A stretch of 64,000 nt of DNA. It comes from Coffea arabica. Its lineage: Eukaryota; Streptophyta; Magnoliopsida; Gentianales; Rubiaceae. The stretch is taken from positions 4,870,525 through 4,934,524 of the forward strand of contig NC_092330.1 of NCBI RefSeq assembly GCF_036785885.1, in the 5' to 3' direction. Of this stretch, positions 35,010-46,446 are shown one piece after another; positions within the stretch are counted from its first letter, which is position 1, and every line of letters begins with the position of its first letter. The notes beneath the pieces are model-generated. The model saw only the letters and a list, made by a program, of their open reading frames with translations. It made no database searches and had not been told where the DNA came from. A program made the position numbers and the translations under genes.

Positions 35010-35935
35010 AGTTAGCAGAAGATAAGATGTGCATAATAGTTTAAAAACATGGTTAGTTAGTTCAAAATAAGATTTGAGTAATGCCTGCGTGAATCATTAA
35101 TTGATCGCTCAATAACATTTAGTAAATCAAATTTGATTACAATGAAAAAAACATCAAAGAGAAATAGCAAATAGCAAGCATTCTCAGTTTCAAATTTTGT
35201 ATGCTCGGTAACTTTTTCACATGAACAAAGTTCAGTTTTCAGAATTAAATCAGAGGCCGTTTTTCTAAATCCCACATTAATTGCTTTACATTCCACATTT
35301 ACAAGAGGAAAATTTGTAAACAACTATGACAAGGAGGAAGAGGAAGAGGAAGAGGAAGAGGAAAATGAAACTTACAAATGTTAAATTATTTGTAAACTTA
35401 CAAGGAGGAAAAGGAAATGAGAGTCAAGTTAGTTTTCAAAACATTTGTAAAATATGGTGCTTTGTTTAAAAGTTAAAGTTTGATTTACTTTTCGAAGCAT
35501 TTGTAAAATAATTTAGCACAATAATAAGAATCATGGGAATGGATTTCAAGTTTTGATGCTCATATATTTCATTGTATGATAAACAACTATGACAATATGG
35601 TGCATTATTGAGAACACTGATTCTATGATGGAGAGGACTGATTCTATGATTAGGACTATCACTAGCTCTAACTGGCATGAGTTCGACCTATTCAACTTGA
35701 TAAAAGTATCATTCAATCAGTACACATGATTAGATTGGAAAAAGTTTGGGTTCAATATGAAACTCGATTTAAACATGAGTAGACCCTGGGTGTCATTTGG
35801 CTCGATCCAGTTAGAATCTGATCCATTAAAGGTTACATAAAAAGTGTATGTTTTGTATGTAATAATGCCTATATTCTGTTTAATAGTGAGTTTGAGCCAA
35901 TTGTGAAATAGGCCTGAAATGGGCCAATTCAAACA
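35010..35935. other. Unassigned insertion inside RPN2 copy C
   Basis: Copy B passes directly from the matching sequence at 32760 to that at 32785, whereas copy C has about 0.93 kb between. It contains a (GGAAGA)n run at 35332-35363 and no recognisable transposon ends or domain. The minus ORFs at 35057-35323 and 35717-35986 have no known motif. Confidence 0.5.
35332..35363. repeat. GGAAGA-type purine microsatellite
   Basis: Four to five units of aggaag / aggaagagg in tandem. Confidence 0.85.
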
Positions 35936-36632
35936 TGCTAATAGCATTATCCATGCCGTCACAACTGTCAACACATTACTGTGCACCTACTTTCCTCATT
36001 CTTTTATGTGCTGCATAATGCTAAAAGTAATTATCTCTATCTAACATTTTGTATTTGTTTAAACTGTCACAACTAACTCACCAGAGCTACAAATTGGACT
36101 AAGTTTAGCACAACAGTACTACAAGTTATTGACAGCGGCCATCTACAACAACAAAAATCACTAATGGCTCCTTGTCACGGAGTGAGGCTGGTGGTGGTGG
36201 CAGCCCATATTCAGAAACATAAACATTGGTATTCATCTTATTGCATTATGCAAAAAAGTACTTATTTTTATGTTTCCACTTTTCTACCATTTTTAAAAAA
36301 TCATCTCCTACAGGTTATTCACCATAGTAGCTACCTTACTCTTGGTTTAGCAACATTAGGAACTCCTGATGAAGATATTTTTGATGATATAAAAAACGTC
36401 GTGTAAAAGCTTAATAAATTAAAAGCTATAATCTATTTCTAGAATTAGAAGCACGTTATGGATAAATATATGCATTGGCATTGGCTTACACTAAAACTAC
36501 AAACAAGAAGACCATTTCACACCTGCTACATTTTGATGCATCAGAATTAAGCAACAATCTTAGGCAAACAGTAGTTTTAGCAAGTAGTTAGTTTCTCTTA
36601 CGTTCAAGCTTGGCGCTTGCTTATTGTTTATC

Positions 36633-36916
36633 TTCTGGATTATAAGAATATGACACCAAACCTTTACTTCTCCAAACAAGTTTTCATATTTTGTATTTGC
36701 TCTTAACTCTTCTAACCTTCTACAAGAATCAATGAAAATGCACAGATTCAATAATTCATCTAATTGAGTTGCTAATTCTGGTTAAGCATAAATTCACCGG
36801 CAAAAACTATTCTGCAAAAACTTGAGATGTATCCCCAAAATCTAAATTATAGAACTGAAATTTCAGAATAAAATGCAAGAATCAGACATGATGTCTGCTA
36901 TAGGAAGCAGATTTTA
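36633..36916. other. Short spacer between RPN2 copy C and the WDR55 fragment
   Basis: AT-rich, no gene or repeat recognised. Confidence 0.5.
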
Positions 36917-38071
36917 CACACCCTTGGAAGCTTTTGCCATTGCATCATCAACATCTATCTCGTCACTATCACTATCTGCAACAGCAGACTGAGTCTTGGA
37001 ATTTTCCAGAACCTTGCAGTAAATCATCCAGATTCCACAGCTACAAGGGCTCAGACATGGAAACAGAGATGGCATGTCAGAACTTATTTTTGTTCCAAAA
37101 TTCAAAGAAAGTTTACTACATAGTTTGCCAAGTACATAAAGTAAAAAGAATCAATCCACACGAGAGAGAGAGAGAGAGAGAGAGAGAAAATGCAAGCACC
37201 TTTAATATCTGATCATGTGATATACTACCAAGAAACTTTCTATCATAAGAAAAAGCTGCCCCCAAAAAAAAAAAAAAGGTTCGACAATCAATACATATAG
37301 GGCTGATGATTTAGCTTCAAGCAAAATATACAATGCAATTATGCAGAAAAGGCAATATACAAGAGCAAAAGAACTTTTACACAGAACAGCTGCTCAATAA
37401 GAGACGTAATTCTCTATCAGCTTGCATGACTGTATATGTGAGCAATTCAATCAGTTCTGCAGAATTCCAATAATAATTCAAGGAAAAGGAAATCACTATA
37501 GTTATACCAAGACGCTCAATAGGATATTCTGAATGCTCTGCAATTGGCTGAATTATTTTGTTTGGCAATATTCCAACCATGCTGAACACACATAAAAGAA
37601 TTTTATTCAATAAATGATAGATTTGACAAGCAGTATAGAATTATCAGAACACTACAAAAGTATAATCTCACCTGATAAGTCTATTCTCGGATCCAGTTAT
37701 TACCCTATCTTCATCAAGCTTTGAGACATAATAATTGGATGGGAAAGAAGAAATCTTGTAAGCTTCAAGCAGGATAATCAACAGCTAAGTTCTGCTAAAA
37801 GTGAACACTTAAAACACATAGGCACGCACCTTTAACAGGGCATCAACAGAATTTGGAAACAGATCAACAAAGCGGTCACTAGGAATGTTAGAATCACGGA
37901 ACAATTAGCATTATACACTCCAGCATTTATAACTATTAAAGGGAAAGAGAGAAATGAAGATTTTAGTTATATGTGTTAGTTTTGGACAAAATCAAGTATG
38001 CTGGCCTGTCCAACATAAGAATTATTAAACATGTAATACCTGCAATGCTTGAAGAAACCCCAAGAATAAAC
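36917..38071 (-). pseudogene. WDR55-like WD-repeat gene fragment, six exons
   Basis: Six minus-strand exons with consensus splice borders, in order: 38071-38040 (VYSWGFFKHC), 37878-37831 (DRFVDLFPNSVDALLK), 37718-37672 (LDEDRVITGSENRLI), 37581-37508 (VGILPNKIIQPIAEHSEYP), 37255-37200 (FSYDRKFLGSISHDQILK) and 37040-36917 (LWNLDDLLQG, then an acidic SDSDEIDVDDAM tail). The reading frame is continuous across all five splice junctions. One extra A in the run at about 37003 breaks the last exon. This is the C-terminal half of a WDR55-type protein, a WD-propeller that binds DDB1-CUL4 in plants and is linked to rRNA processing in animals. The N-terminal repeats are missing from this strand. Intron borders indicate a genomic copy. 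Confidence 0.87.
37162..37187. repeat. GA dinucleotide microsatellite
   Basis: (GA)13 within a WDR55 intron. Confidence 0.95.
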
Positions 38072-38214
38072 CTGAGATGTTACCACAATTACCAGAATTT
38101 TACATCTCAAGTTCTATAATTGCTATTTGTCTAAAGCTATCTTTTATTCCTGTTTGATTATGATGATTGGCAATTAGGTTTCTCCTAATCAAAAGTTGAT
38201 TTTTTTTGTTTTAG

Positions 38215-38302
38215 CCATTGTGACGGGTTCCCCAGATTGTTCTATTCTTGCAACAGAAGTTGAAACTGGATCAGCAATTGCTCGTCTAGAGAATTCTCAT
38301 GG
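38215..38302 (+). pseudogene. WDR55-like N-terminal exon, inverted relative to the rest
   Basis: Preceded by a pyrimidine run and ttttag acceptor and followed by a gtaggt donor, it reads IVTGSPDCSILATEVETGSA then IARLENSH. This matches the second WD repeat of plant WDR55 proteins (TGSPDxSILATDVETG). It lies on the plus strand, whereas the six downstream exons lie on the minus strand 140 bp away, so the gene fragment has been rearranged by an inversion. Confidence 0.85.
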
Positions 38303-40487
38303 GTAGGTATTATAGCCGACCATTTTTTGTAAGATTAAAGCTAAGTTCACCTTCTGTTTGGTATGGATATGGTAAGAGGGCGTTGCTGCTAGCATGGGGC
38401 CGGTGAATTGAGTTGGAAAAAATTATTCTGGTTAAGCATGAGGATGTTATGAACAAGATGCATAAATTGCTTTGAAAGACAAAACATAACAAAGTAACTG
38501 CAGTTGTTGGTCTTACTATTTTTAGCCAATCTTGATACTGAAATCTGCTCATATACTTCCTTAGCTTATGCTCTAACACTTCAGCTATCATGAGAAACAA
38601 AAAGACAAAGCAAAGTTAGCATCTCCAACTAGAAGAATGTATTCCATCATTTTTTTATCTACTTCTGTAATCAAGATTGAAAAACCCACCATTTTCATTT
38701 GACATTCACTCACAATAGATCCATCATACGTTAAAAGCTTTTCAATTATTACAGGCATTACTCACAGATTATTATGTGATTGGCGACACATCCACCGTAG
38801 TGCCTAATTTTTATTTTAAACGTTTCTATCATGACACAAATGTTATAAAGCTCACCATTATTTTGCAAGTAATGTATCTTTCCCGTAATTAAATATTACC
38901 TTTGATCTTCAACTCCACTCACCCCAAAAAAAAAAACCTATTATCTTTGGTTCAAGCTTCCCAATTGAAAGTTGTAATCCACTGTTGTGAATTATTACTC
39001 CATGTTGTCTGTGAATGGTGTACTATAGTCCTTTTACTTCATCAAAAAAAATAAAAAAAAAATAATCCATCCATAATTGGCAGCTGTTGTTTTTTTTTCT
39101 ATTTCCAATCAGATTTCAATTTTCCCTATTTTCAAACCAAATCAAATAAGAACAAAATCCCTTCGTGATTTCTGAGTCACTATCAACTTTATATCTCATT
39201 AATCTGTTATTATCAATTTCTACCTACAACCAGACCATGGTTGTACAGCTTTTGACCTGGTTTTCATCAACCCGACCGGACTCATCAAATGGAGGGAGGA
39301 GAAATCGACCAAGAAATGAAAGAGATGAATTTCTCACCCCTCCGCTACCCGCCACACAAAAACCCCAGAATTTGAACAGAAAAAATTAATGAAATTAAAT
39401 CAGAGAGAAAATATCACCACTGCCAAGATGCAATAAGCTGAGACGACGACAAGAATTCTGCAAACATGAAGCGAAGGGTACAGCGCAGCGAGAAAAAGAC
39501 CCTGCAGCAGCCGCAGACCTAAATCAGGACAACGAAGGTCTAATCGACCATGGCATGAATAATATCCTCACCATTGTCACTCTATTTCTCTCTTCCCCAC
39601 TCACTCTCTCGTACATATGACCGAATTTCTACAGAATTTAATTTGTACAAAAAAAAGAAAGATAAAAAACAAATGGATATATGCAGAGTAAAGAAGCTCT
39701 TAACTCTGAAGTGAAGCGTAGTGAAACCAAGGAATTAGATGCCCAAATTATTTGCGCACTGAGCACCCAGGACCCACGACCCAGGACCCAAAACCCAAGA
39801 CAGAAAAGCCTATGTTCAATTTCTCATCCACAATTATTGTACCGTACTCATTCTGCTTATACATTGTGTATTAAATATCTTCGGTTCCTTTTCTCTTCCA
39901 ACTTTCTCCCTTCACTCATTCCTGCATAATTGCTTGTGACTATTTCAACTCCATACCTTCTGAATTTACAATCTACTTTTTCACCGAACCATGAACAAAG
40001 TGTCCACTTTCAGTCTGCTACTATTAAAACAAAAGAAATAAAAGCATAACTAATTACAACTCAGTGTTTAAAAATTACATCTTCACAATAGTTCCTAACG
40101 CTAATATCATTTTATATACTTGCTAAACCTTTCTGCTCCTATTTGTCTTGTATCAGTAATATTCAAAGCTTCAAAAGCTTCAAAACTCTTATGCACTGCT
40201 TACTTCAAAAAATTGACTGCAACAAACATTTTACAAGATATCCACCACTCTGAAAGACCACAGTACATAATCATACTGATCTATTATAGTAGACTGTACT
40301 AGCCTCACATGTAATGCTTCTGTATATTTCAACTCCAACTTTTGAACTAAAAGACATACAAAAAAATGACAAACCAATACCATGCACGCGTGAATCACGT
40401 CTAATCAATTTTCACAGCAAACTAATTTCAAACAAAGCTCTTGCACATACAAATTTCGATCTATAAATACAAACATAACATTATTCC
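38303..40487. other. Unassigned region before the giant retrotransposon
   Basis: About 2.2 kb without a gene I can support. It holds GC-richer sequence at 39240-39560 and a short run of related agga/ccca words (gacccaggaccca) near 39765-39800. The plus ORFs at 39165-39389 and 39681-39929 are low-information. Further WDR55 or RPN2 exons were looked for and not seen. Confidence 0.5.
40483..40487. repeat. 5-bp target site duplication ATTCC, left copy
   Basis: The same ATTCC follows the element at 60098-60102. Confidence 0.93.
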
Positions 40488-43400
40488 TGTCGCGCCCCAT
40501 TTTTCGCGATAGAAAAATAAAAGGTGTTTATAAAAAGATGTGATTTATTAATAATAAATGAAAAAGGACCTAGAATGAGACTTAAAAAGAATGCGACAAT
40601 TCGGGTCCAAAATTTAATCTAAAAGGGTTTTCAAGAAAAGATAGGAGTCGCCACTTGGTATGGAGTTTTGGTGTTCCAAGTCACCCAAAAAATAGAGTAA
40701 AATAAAATAAAACCCTTTTTGACAACTCCAGGTCTTTGAAAACAAGAGAAAATGGATTCGGGAGTCACGGTTGAAGAAGGGGAAGGCAAATGTTCGATTA
40801 ACTCAAACCTCAGGCACTCTTTCAACTTAGTCTAAGCTAGTTGCAAGGTTAAGTCAAAATTTTCCTAATATAACCCTTAATTTATCACATTTGGATGTTT
40901 TCTACATGGATGCAAATCTAAATTTATAAAATATCGAAAGAGTCAAAATATCCATTCAAGGGTTTAATCGAACCAATCGCATTAATTTACGAAGGCCAAA
41001 ATGATTCCTTGAAAGTGTCACGAGTATGCGAATGATGAAATTAAAATAAAGAAAAGAAATTAAATTATATACATATATATAAGTGATAAAAAAAAAGGGA
41101 ATGCAACATAAAGGGTACGGGAGGCAAAAACTCATGACATAATTTTCTTATGCATGGATTAATAGGATATTTAAACTAAAAAGTTATAATCACCCATTTT
41201 CCATGTTTGAAAAATAATTATCCTAACATGAACAAGCAAATGAACTAGTTTAAATGAGATGCAATTCTAAATAACATGATTAGCACTTATAGCGGGTAGG
41301 GGATAATATAATAGGGAATATCATACAAATGAAAAAAGATCCTAAAAGTGAAAATATGCATGAGAATGTAGTGAATATCACACAAAAATGAATCTAGCGC
41401 AAGTCGGCCTAAAGGGTCTAGTATTGGACTAACCCATTTCTAAAAATCCTTATTAGCGTTGGACTAGCAAGTAAGCAGAGGGAAAAGCCACAACTAGCGT
41501 TGGACTAGTGTGGTGACGTCATGCATTAACAATTCATAGTGAAACAAATAAAACTTAAATTAAAACAAATAAACGCATAAGAGCACGTAGCACATAACAC
41601 GTAAACATAATATCTAGATGCCAAAATCCTAAGAAAAGCAGATAAAACACATAACACATAAGCCACATAAACACGCAACCTATCTATTACATCGGGGAAT
41701 CTAACTACAATCTAAAAATGGGAAAGATATGATAAGATAAAATTAGTGATCCTATCTATTACATTTTTGAAGTATTTAAATGCCTCTCGGATAATTATAA
41801 AAATTAACTAAACAAATATAATATAAGAAAATTTAAATGAACATTTAAACCTAATAAATAAAGCATATAAAAATATATAAACACATAGGAACACATAGGA
41901 GCACATAAGAGCACGTAATTGACATTGAAATAATAAAAATAGGAGTACCTCCCGTTTGAAGTGGTAACTAAATGGAATCAAATTGTCCTATTTATACTCA
42001 CAATGAACAAAAAGAATCATGGCACCAATTTAATTGAAAAAAAAATAAAAAAATAGTAAAAGTACTAAATTCACACTAATATGTCAAACGTAAAGAAATT
42101 TAAGAAAATCTAAAAATTACAAGTTAAATATACTCAGAAGTAACATAATTAGCTATTAAAGAAAAAAAAATAATCATAATAAAAGAGAGTCAAAATTCAT
42201 TAGGGACTGAATTGCAAAATTTAAAAACTTTTGGGGATAGAAATATAATTTTCCAAAGTTTAGGGGGCCAAAATTAGATAAAATATAAAGTTTAGGGACC
42301 AAAGTGCAATTAACTTAAGAACCTACATGAAAGAAATTTAAAATGTTCTGAGCCATAGTGAAAATACTTGAAAGTACTGGGACTGGTATGAAAAAATGTT
42401 TTCTTATTCCTTGACAAATCAGGTCTCTGGGCCATTCTCTATTTTTTCGGGCCAAAGGCCATCTGGCCCAAACGAAAGTTCAAGCCAAAATACACAGGCC
42501 AGCCCGTCATTTTATCACTCAAGCCCAACAAAAACCCAAAAGAAATAAAACAAAACCCAACTAAAAAGAACCACAAGCCCACCCAAAAATAAAACAGCAG
42601 CCCAAACCATTTTTTTCTTTTCCTTCCTTCTTTTCTTTCTTTTCTTTTCTTTCTTCTTCCTCACCGTTTCTTTATCTCCTTCTTCAGCCAAAACTTTAGC
42701 TGGTGGCCATGGCGGCCGCCGGCGACCTCTCAAGTCACCAAAATTTCTCAAAATGCATCTCCCCACTCCATTTTTCGCGTAGATTCCCTTTCCGGAGTTA
42801 GTTTTTACAAAAAATGACCCAAAAGTGGCCAAAATGAGAAGAAATCAGTCCAGTTTTGATTTTTTCAAAACACCATATCCTTCACCAAAAATCATAAAAA
42901 TTATACTATAACACTCCTTGCAACCTCTACAATACAACTACGATTTTAATTCGACAAGAAGGCAACATAAAAAGGGCTAAAATAAAGCAAAACAGCCCCC
43001 TAAAATTTTTTTTTTCATTTTTTGGCATTTTTTCAAACAGTTAACATGCATATACAAAAATCATTATTCTTTTCCTAATTTTGTTCATGACCCATCCCAA
43101 AATTCAGCAACTCAACAGCCAAGGAAACCAGCAAAAGCAAAAGAAAATTAAACAATGAAGCATGGACTTACTGTGCTAAACAAAACTTAAATTACCTCAA
43201 TGTAGGTGTGTGTGAGATTGAGAGGGGAAAGGGAAAGGAGAACCGAGAGACTGAGAGGGATTTTTCTTCTTCTTCTTGTGTGTTTTCTGTTTCTTTCCTC
43301 TGCCCAGGTTCGAGAGAGGGAAAGAGCGAGCCGTCTGCAAAGTGAGGGAGTGTTTTCTTCTTTTTTTTTTTTGTGAGGGAGAGAGCCGAGAGATGTGTTT

Positions 43401-43848
43401 TGGGGAGAGAGAAAGGCAGTCTTTTTCTTCTTCTTGTTCTGTGACCTTTTTTCCGTCCTCTGTCTGTGAGAGCCGAGAGAGAAGATTGAGGAAGTAAAGG
43501 TGGGGAGTTTGTGTGTTGGATCTTCCAAAATGATTTTTTCTCCACCTAATGAAAAGAAAGGTGCATGGGATAAAATGATGATTTCTTCCAAATAAAAAAA
43601 AGAAAGATGCATGGAGTTTTTGAGTGCAAAAATGGATCAATAGTGCATTTGGTGAAAGAGCAATAATTATGAGAAGATTTTTGATTTCTTGATTTTTTTT
43701 TTTTTGTGTTTGTTTTTTTTTTTGGTCCTAAAATAAACCTGCAAAAAAAATGAGAAAAATACACATTAAAATGTAAGAAAATAAATAACTCATTAAATAG
43801 AAAAAACTCACTAAAATATTAAAGATTGACAAAAATTTGGTGTCTACA
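40488..43848 (-). repeat. 3' LTR of the Ogre-type element (left copy)
   Basis: 3361 bp, TGTCGCGCCCC... to ...GTGTCTACA. Contains long pyrimidine-purine tracts near 42608-42660 and 43265-43380. Low-complexity minus ORFs (43187-43640) overlap each other in three frames and recur in the other LTR, so they are not treated as genes. Confidence 0.95.
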
Positions 43849-43862
43849 GCTTGCCCCTCTTT
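43849..43862 (-). other. Polypurine tract of the Ogre-type element
   Basis: Minus strand AAAGAGGGGCAAGC directly before the 3' LTR start TGTAGACACC. Confidence 0.85.
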
Positions 43863-46446
43863 GTCTAGAGTTTCAAAGAAACTCAAGACAAAGACGTAGA
43901 CACCAAATTGCTTACCTGTCTCTTGTAGTTGCACCTGAACTAAAATAAACAAGCCAACACTTGGCTGAAATTATTGGACAAAATGATGCAATAACATTGC
44001 AGAAAATGTGACCGAACTCATGTAGAGTTGCCTACGTATCCCACCATAGGAATCAGGTCAAACGTAGTTTGAATGCAAGTGAACCACAATGAAACAAGTG
44101 CATTGACCAACTGTGAAATTTGCAAAGTCGAAAAAGTTTGAGCTCTTAGAACTTCTAAACATGAAACACAAAATGAATGAGAAAGCACAATTATTAATCA
44201 AAACAGTCAAGAAAAGTAACTTGTCATAACTAGAAAAAGATGCGCGGAGGGACGCGGTTATGCTTCAAGAAGGGGGATAGAAGAGTGCGCGGCGGGCGCT
44301 GAGACTCACCAACAAAAATTAAATTTGTCAAGAAGAGGAGGTAGAAGGGTGCGCGGTGGACGCTGAGACTCACCAACAGAAAATTAAATTTGTCTTTTAG
44401 AAAAAAAAATGCGCTGAGGGACGCAATTACGCTCCAACAGGAAATTAAATTGTCAAGAAGGGGAGATAGAAGGGTGCGCGGTGGGCGCTGAGACTCACCA
44501 ACAGGAATTTAAATTGTCAAGAAGGGGAGGTAGAAGTGTGCGCGGTGGACGCTGAGACTCACCAACAGGAATTTAAATTTGTCAAGAAGGGGGACAGAAG
44601 GGTGCACGGTGGACGCTGAGACTCACCAACAGGAAATTAAATTGATGCGCGGAGGGACGCGATTACGCTCCAACAGAAAATTAAATTTGTCAAGAATGGA
44701 AGGTAGAAGGGTGCGCGGTGGACGCTGAGACTCACCAACGGAAATTTAAATTGATGCGCGGAGGGACGCGATTACGCTCCAACAGGAAATTAAATATGAT
44801 GATGATTTTTTTTTCTTTTTTAAATGACAGATGGGTGGGATAGACTCTAGCCCAATTAAATATTGAAAGAAATGAAAACGCAAGTCGAATACTATCAAAC
44901 TGACAGATTAAAATGCATGTTGTTCAAGTTGTAATAAATCAAGACAAACTTACTTAGCGGACTTACAACTTTCTTGATTGATTTTTTTTTCGAACTTTAA
45001 AAGAAAGGGAATTATGATTTTTCTTTCTTTCTTCGAAAAAGTACAGCAAAACATGGAGCTCAATCCTTCTACCATTTGCCCCAGCGTCAATCATGCTCAA
45101 CTAAGCCAGTATTGTGTCACATAATCTTTCCTGTAAAAAGGAAAAAAAAAGAAAAAGAAGCAACTATGATGAAAAGACTGCCACCACCACGTGATCCCTT
45201 TGCCTTGAGAACCATGTAAACATGAGTTTCAATATCGACCAATCGCTCCCTTAGGTTCAGCCGACAACCCTTCAGAAGCTTTGCAACTGTCAAATGTCAA
45301 TTGTTCGCACTTTAGTATCATAGGACCTTAAATTTCATGACTCTTTAGAGATAAATTATAGGGGATTGTCTTTTGAATGAGACCCAAAAAAATGAAAAAT
45401 ATAAACAATTAAAAAAGTAGTATTCATCATGCAATAATACTAATATGAAATAAACAATGATACACAATAAATAAATGAAATAGCAAATAGAATAGTAAAA
45501 CAAAATTGTTGAATTTTTGAATATAGGCCCAAGGATCCAAATTTGGATTCGTATTTAGAGGATGGCCTTTGATGAGGAAAAATGCTCCATCTGACCCTTT
45601 CGTAGTCATCCATTTTGGAATTTATTGTCGGCAAAAGAACAACAGTATGAAAGAGACCCAAATCAACATAGTCACCAGTTTTCAGACCTCAACATCTTCT
45701 TCTCTGTTACTGATTCTCTTGTACTCCAAAACCCTACCTCAGCGCCCTTTCGGGTTTTCACTAAGGTTACCCCCACCCTTTTAATTTTTTTTTCTTTTTT
45801 TTTTGTTTTTGTTGTTGTTTTTTTTGTTTTTGTTGTTTTTTTTTCTCTTTTTTTTTACTCTTTTTTTTTTACTCTTTTTTTTTTAAGGTGTCCTTTCAGG
45901 TTTTCACCTAAAGACATAGACAAGACAATTTTAACCCCAACCGTATCATTGCAATCATACTCTGATAATGAGTAGCATCAGTGAGATAATCTTTTCTGAC
46001 ATGTTTCAGAAAAGTTTGTATTTACATCATTTGCTAGTTGATTAAGAAAAAATTTTCAAAAATACTGCAAAAGATGAAATTTGGCAAAGGAAAGGTTAAG
46101 GCTTGAAAGGCTTGACAGCGGATCATATGATGAGTTTGCAATCATTTGAAATAGCATTCTTTCAAAACTTACCCCAATCTAGGATGAGAAAGAGATAAAA
46201 TTTGCCCCAGTTTAATTCTGACAGAATCTCTATTTTCTTCTTTTTTTCACTTTTTTCTTTTTTTTCTTTTCTTTTTCTGTTTTTTTTTTTTAGAAACAAA
46301 TTGCCCCAGTATGGGGTTAGTGATCTTAAGGGACAGCCAAGCGAAAAGGAAAATGGTTATGAAAAGTCAAAAGGAAAGAAGAAAATTTAGGGATAGAATA
46401 TCGAAATGGAAAAATGAGGGAAGTATGCCTGAAATCCGTCTCTTGC
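43863..46446 (-). other. Long 3' noncoding region of the Ogre-type element
   Basis: 2.6 kb between integrase and the polypurine tract with no conserved ORF. Holds the minisatellite at 44239-44797 and T-rich runs at about 45780-45890 and 46235-46290 (plus strand). Variable tandem repeats here are characteristic of Tat/Ogre elements. Confidence 0.75.
44239..44797 (-). repeat. Two-module minisatellite in the 3' region
   Basis: Module A carries gtgcgcggtggacgctgaga then ctcaccaacagg; module B carries gatgcgcggagggacgcgat then tacgctccaacagg. Both share a tail of aaattaaatt. By eye the order left to right is B A A B A A A B A B, with A starts near 44284, 44349, 44474, 44538, 44600 and 44710 and B starts near 44239, 44409, 44644 and 44753. 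Most units are separated by tgtcaagaaggggaggtaga. Confidence 0.9.

Larger units (their letters stand above)
33523..36632 (+). pseudogene. RPN2 gene fragment, copy C
   Basis: A more divergent third copy. 34035-34140 reads HLKTKAAE, a stop, then AIVQRMLDKYV. 34556-34690 reads RPEDIAAVFEKLLRTKSKN then FQIAFDLVQNEHQAYLLK, the best-preserved exon and the clearest match to RPN2 in the window. 36075-36230 reads the RATNWTKFS block again and 36345-36405 reads LGTPDEDIFDDIKNVV, matching the family's ALGTADEDIYDDIKNV. The second exon seen in copies A and B is deleted (near 33835). About 0.93 kb of foreign sequence sits at 35010-35935. Together the copies show repeated unequal duplication of one gene fragment. 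Confidence 0.87.

Noticed and set aside
39165..39389. Possible small host gene with a GC-richer first exon
   Set aside because: Short ORF without a known motif, no continuing exon recognised, and no conserved partner in the window.
40200..40310. Possible Helitron 3' end (a CTAG after a small stem near 40280)
   Set aside because: The stem is AT-rich and weak and the spacing does not fit the usual hairpin followed by CTRR; such matches are common by chance.
43187..43640. Overlapping minus-strand ORFs of up to 147 codons, repeated at 59443-59890
   Set aside because: They lie in LTR pyrimidine tracts, are open in three frames at once and are of low complexity. They recur only because the LTRs are copies.
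44239..44797. Regularly spaced repeats resembling a CRISPR array
   Set aside because: Units are direct tandem repeats without unique spacers, inside a plant retrotransposon. This is a minisatellite.
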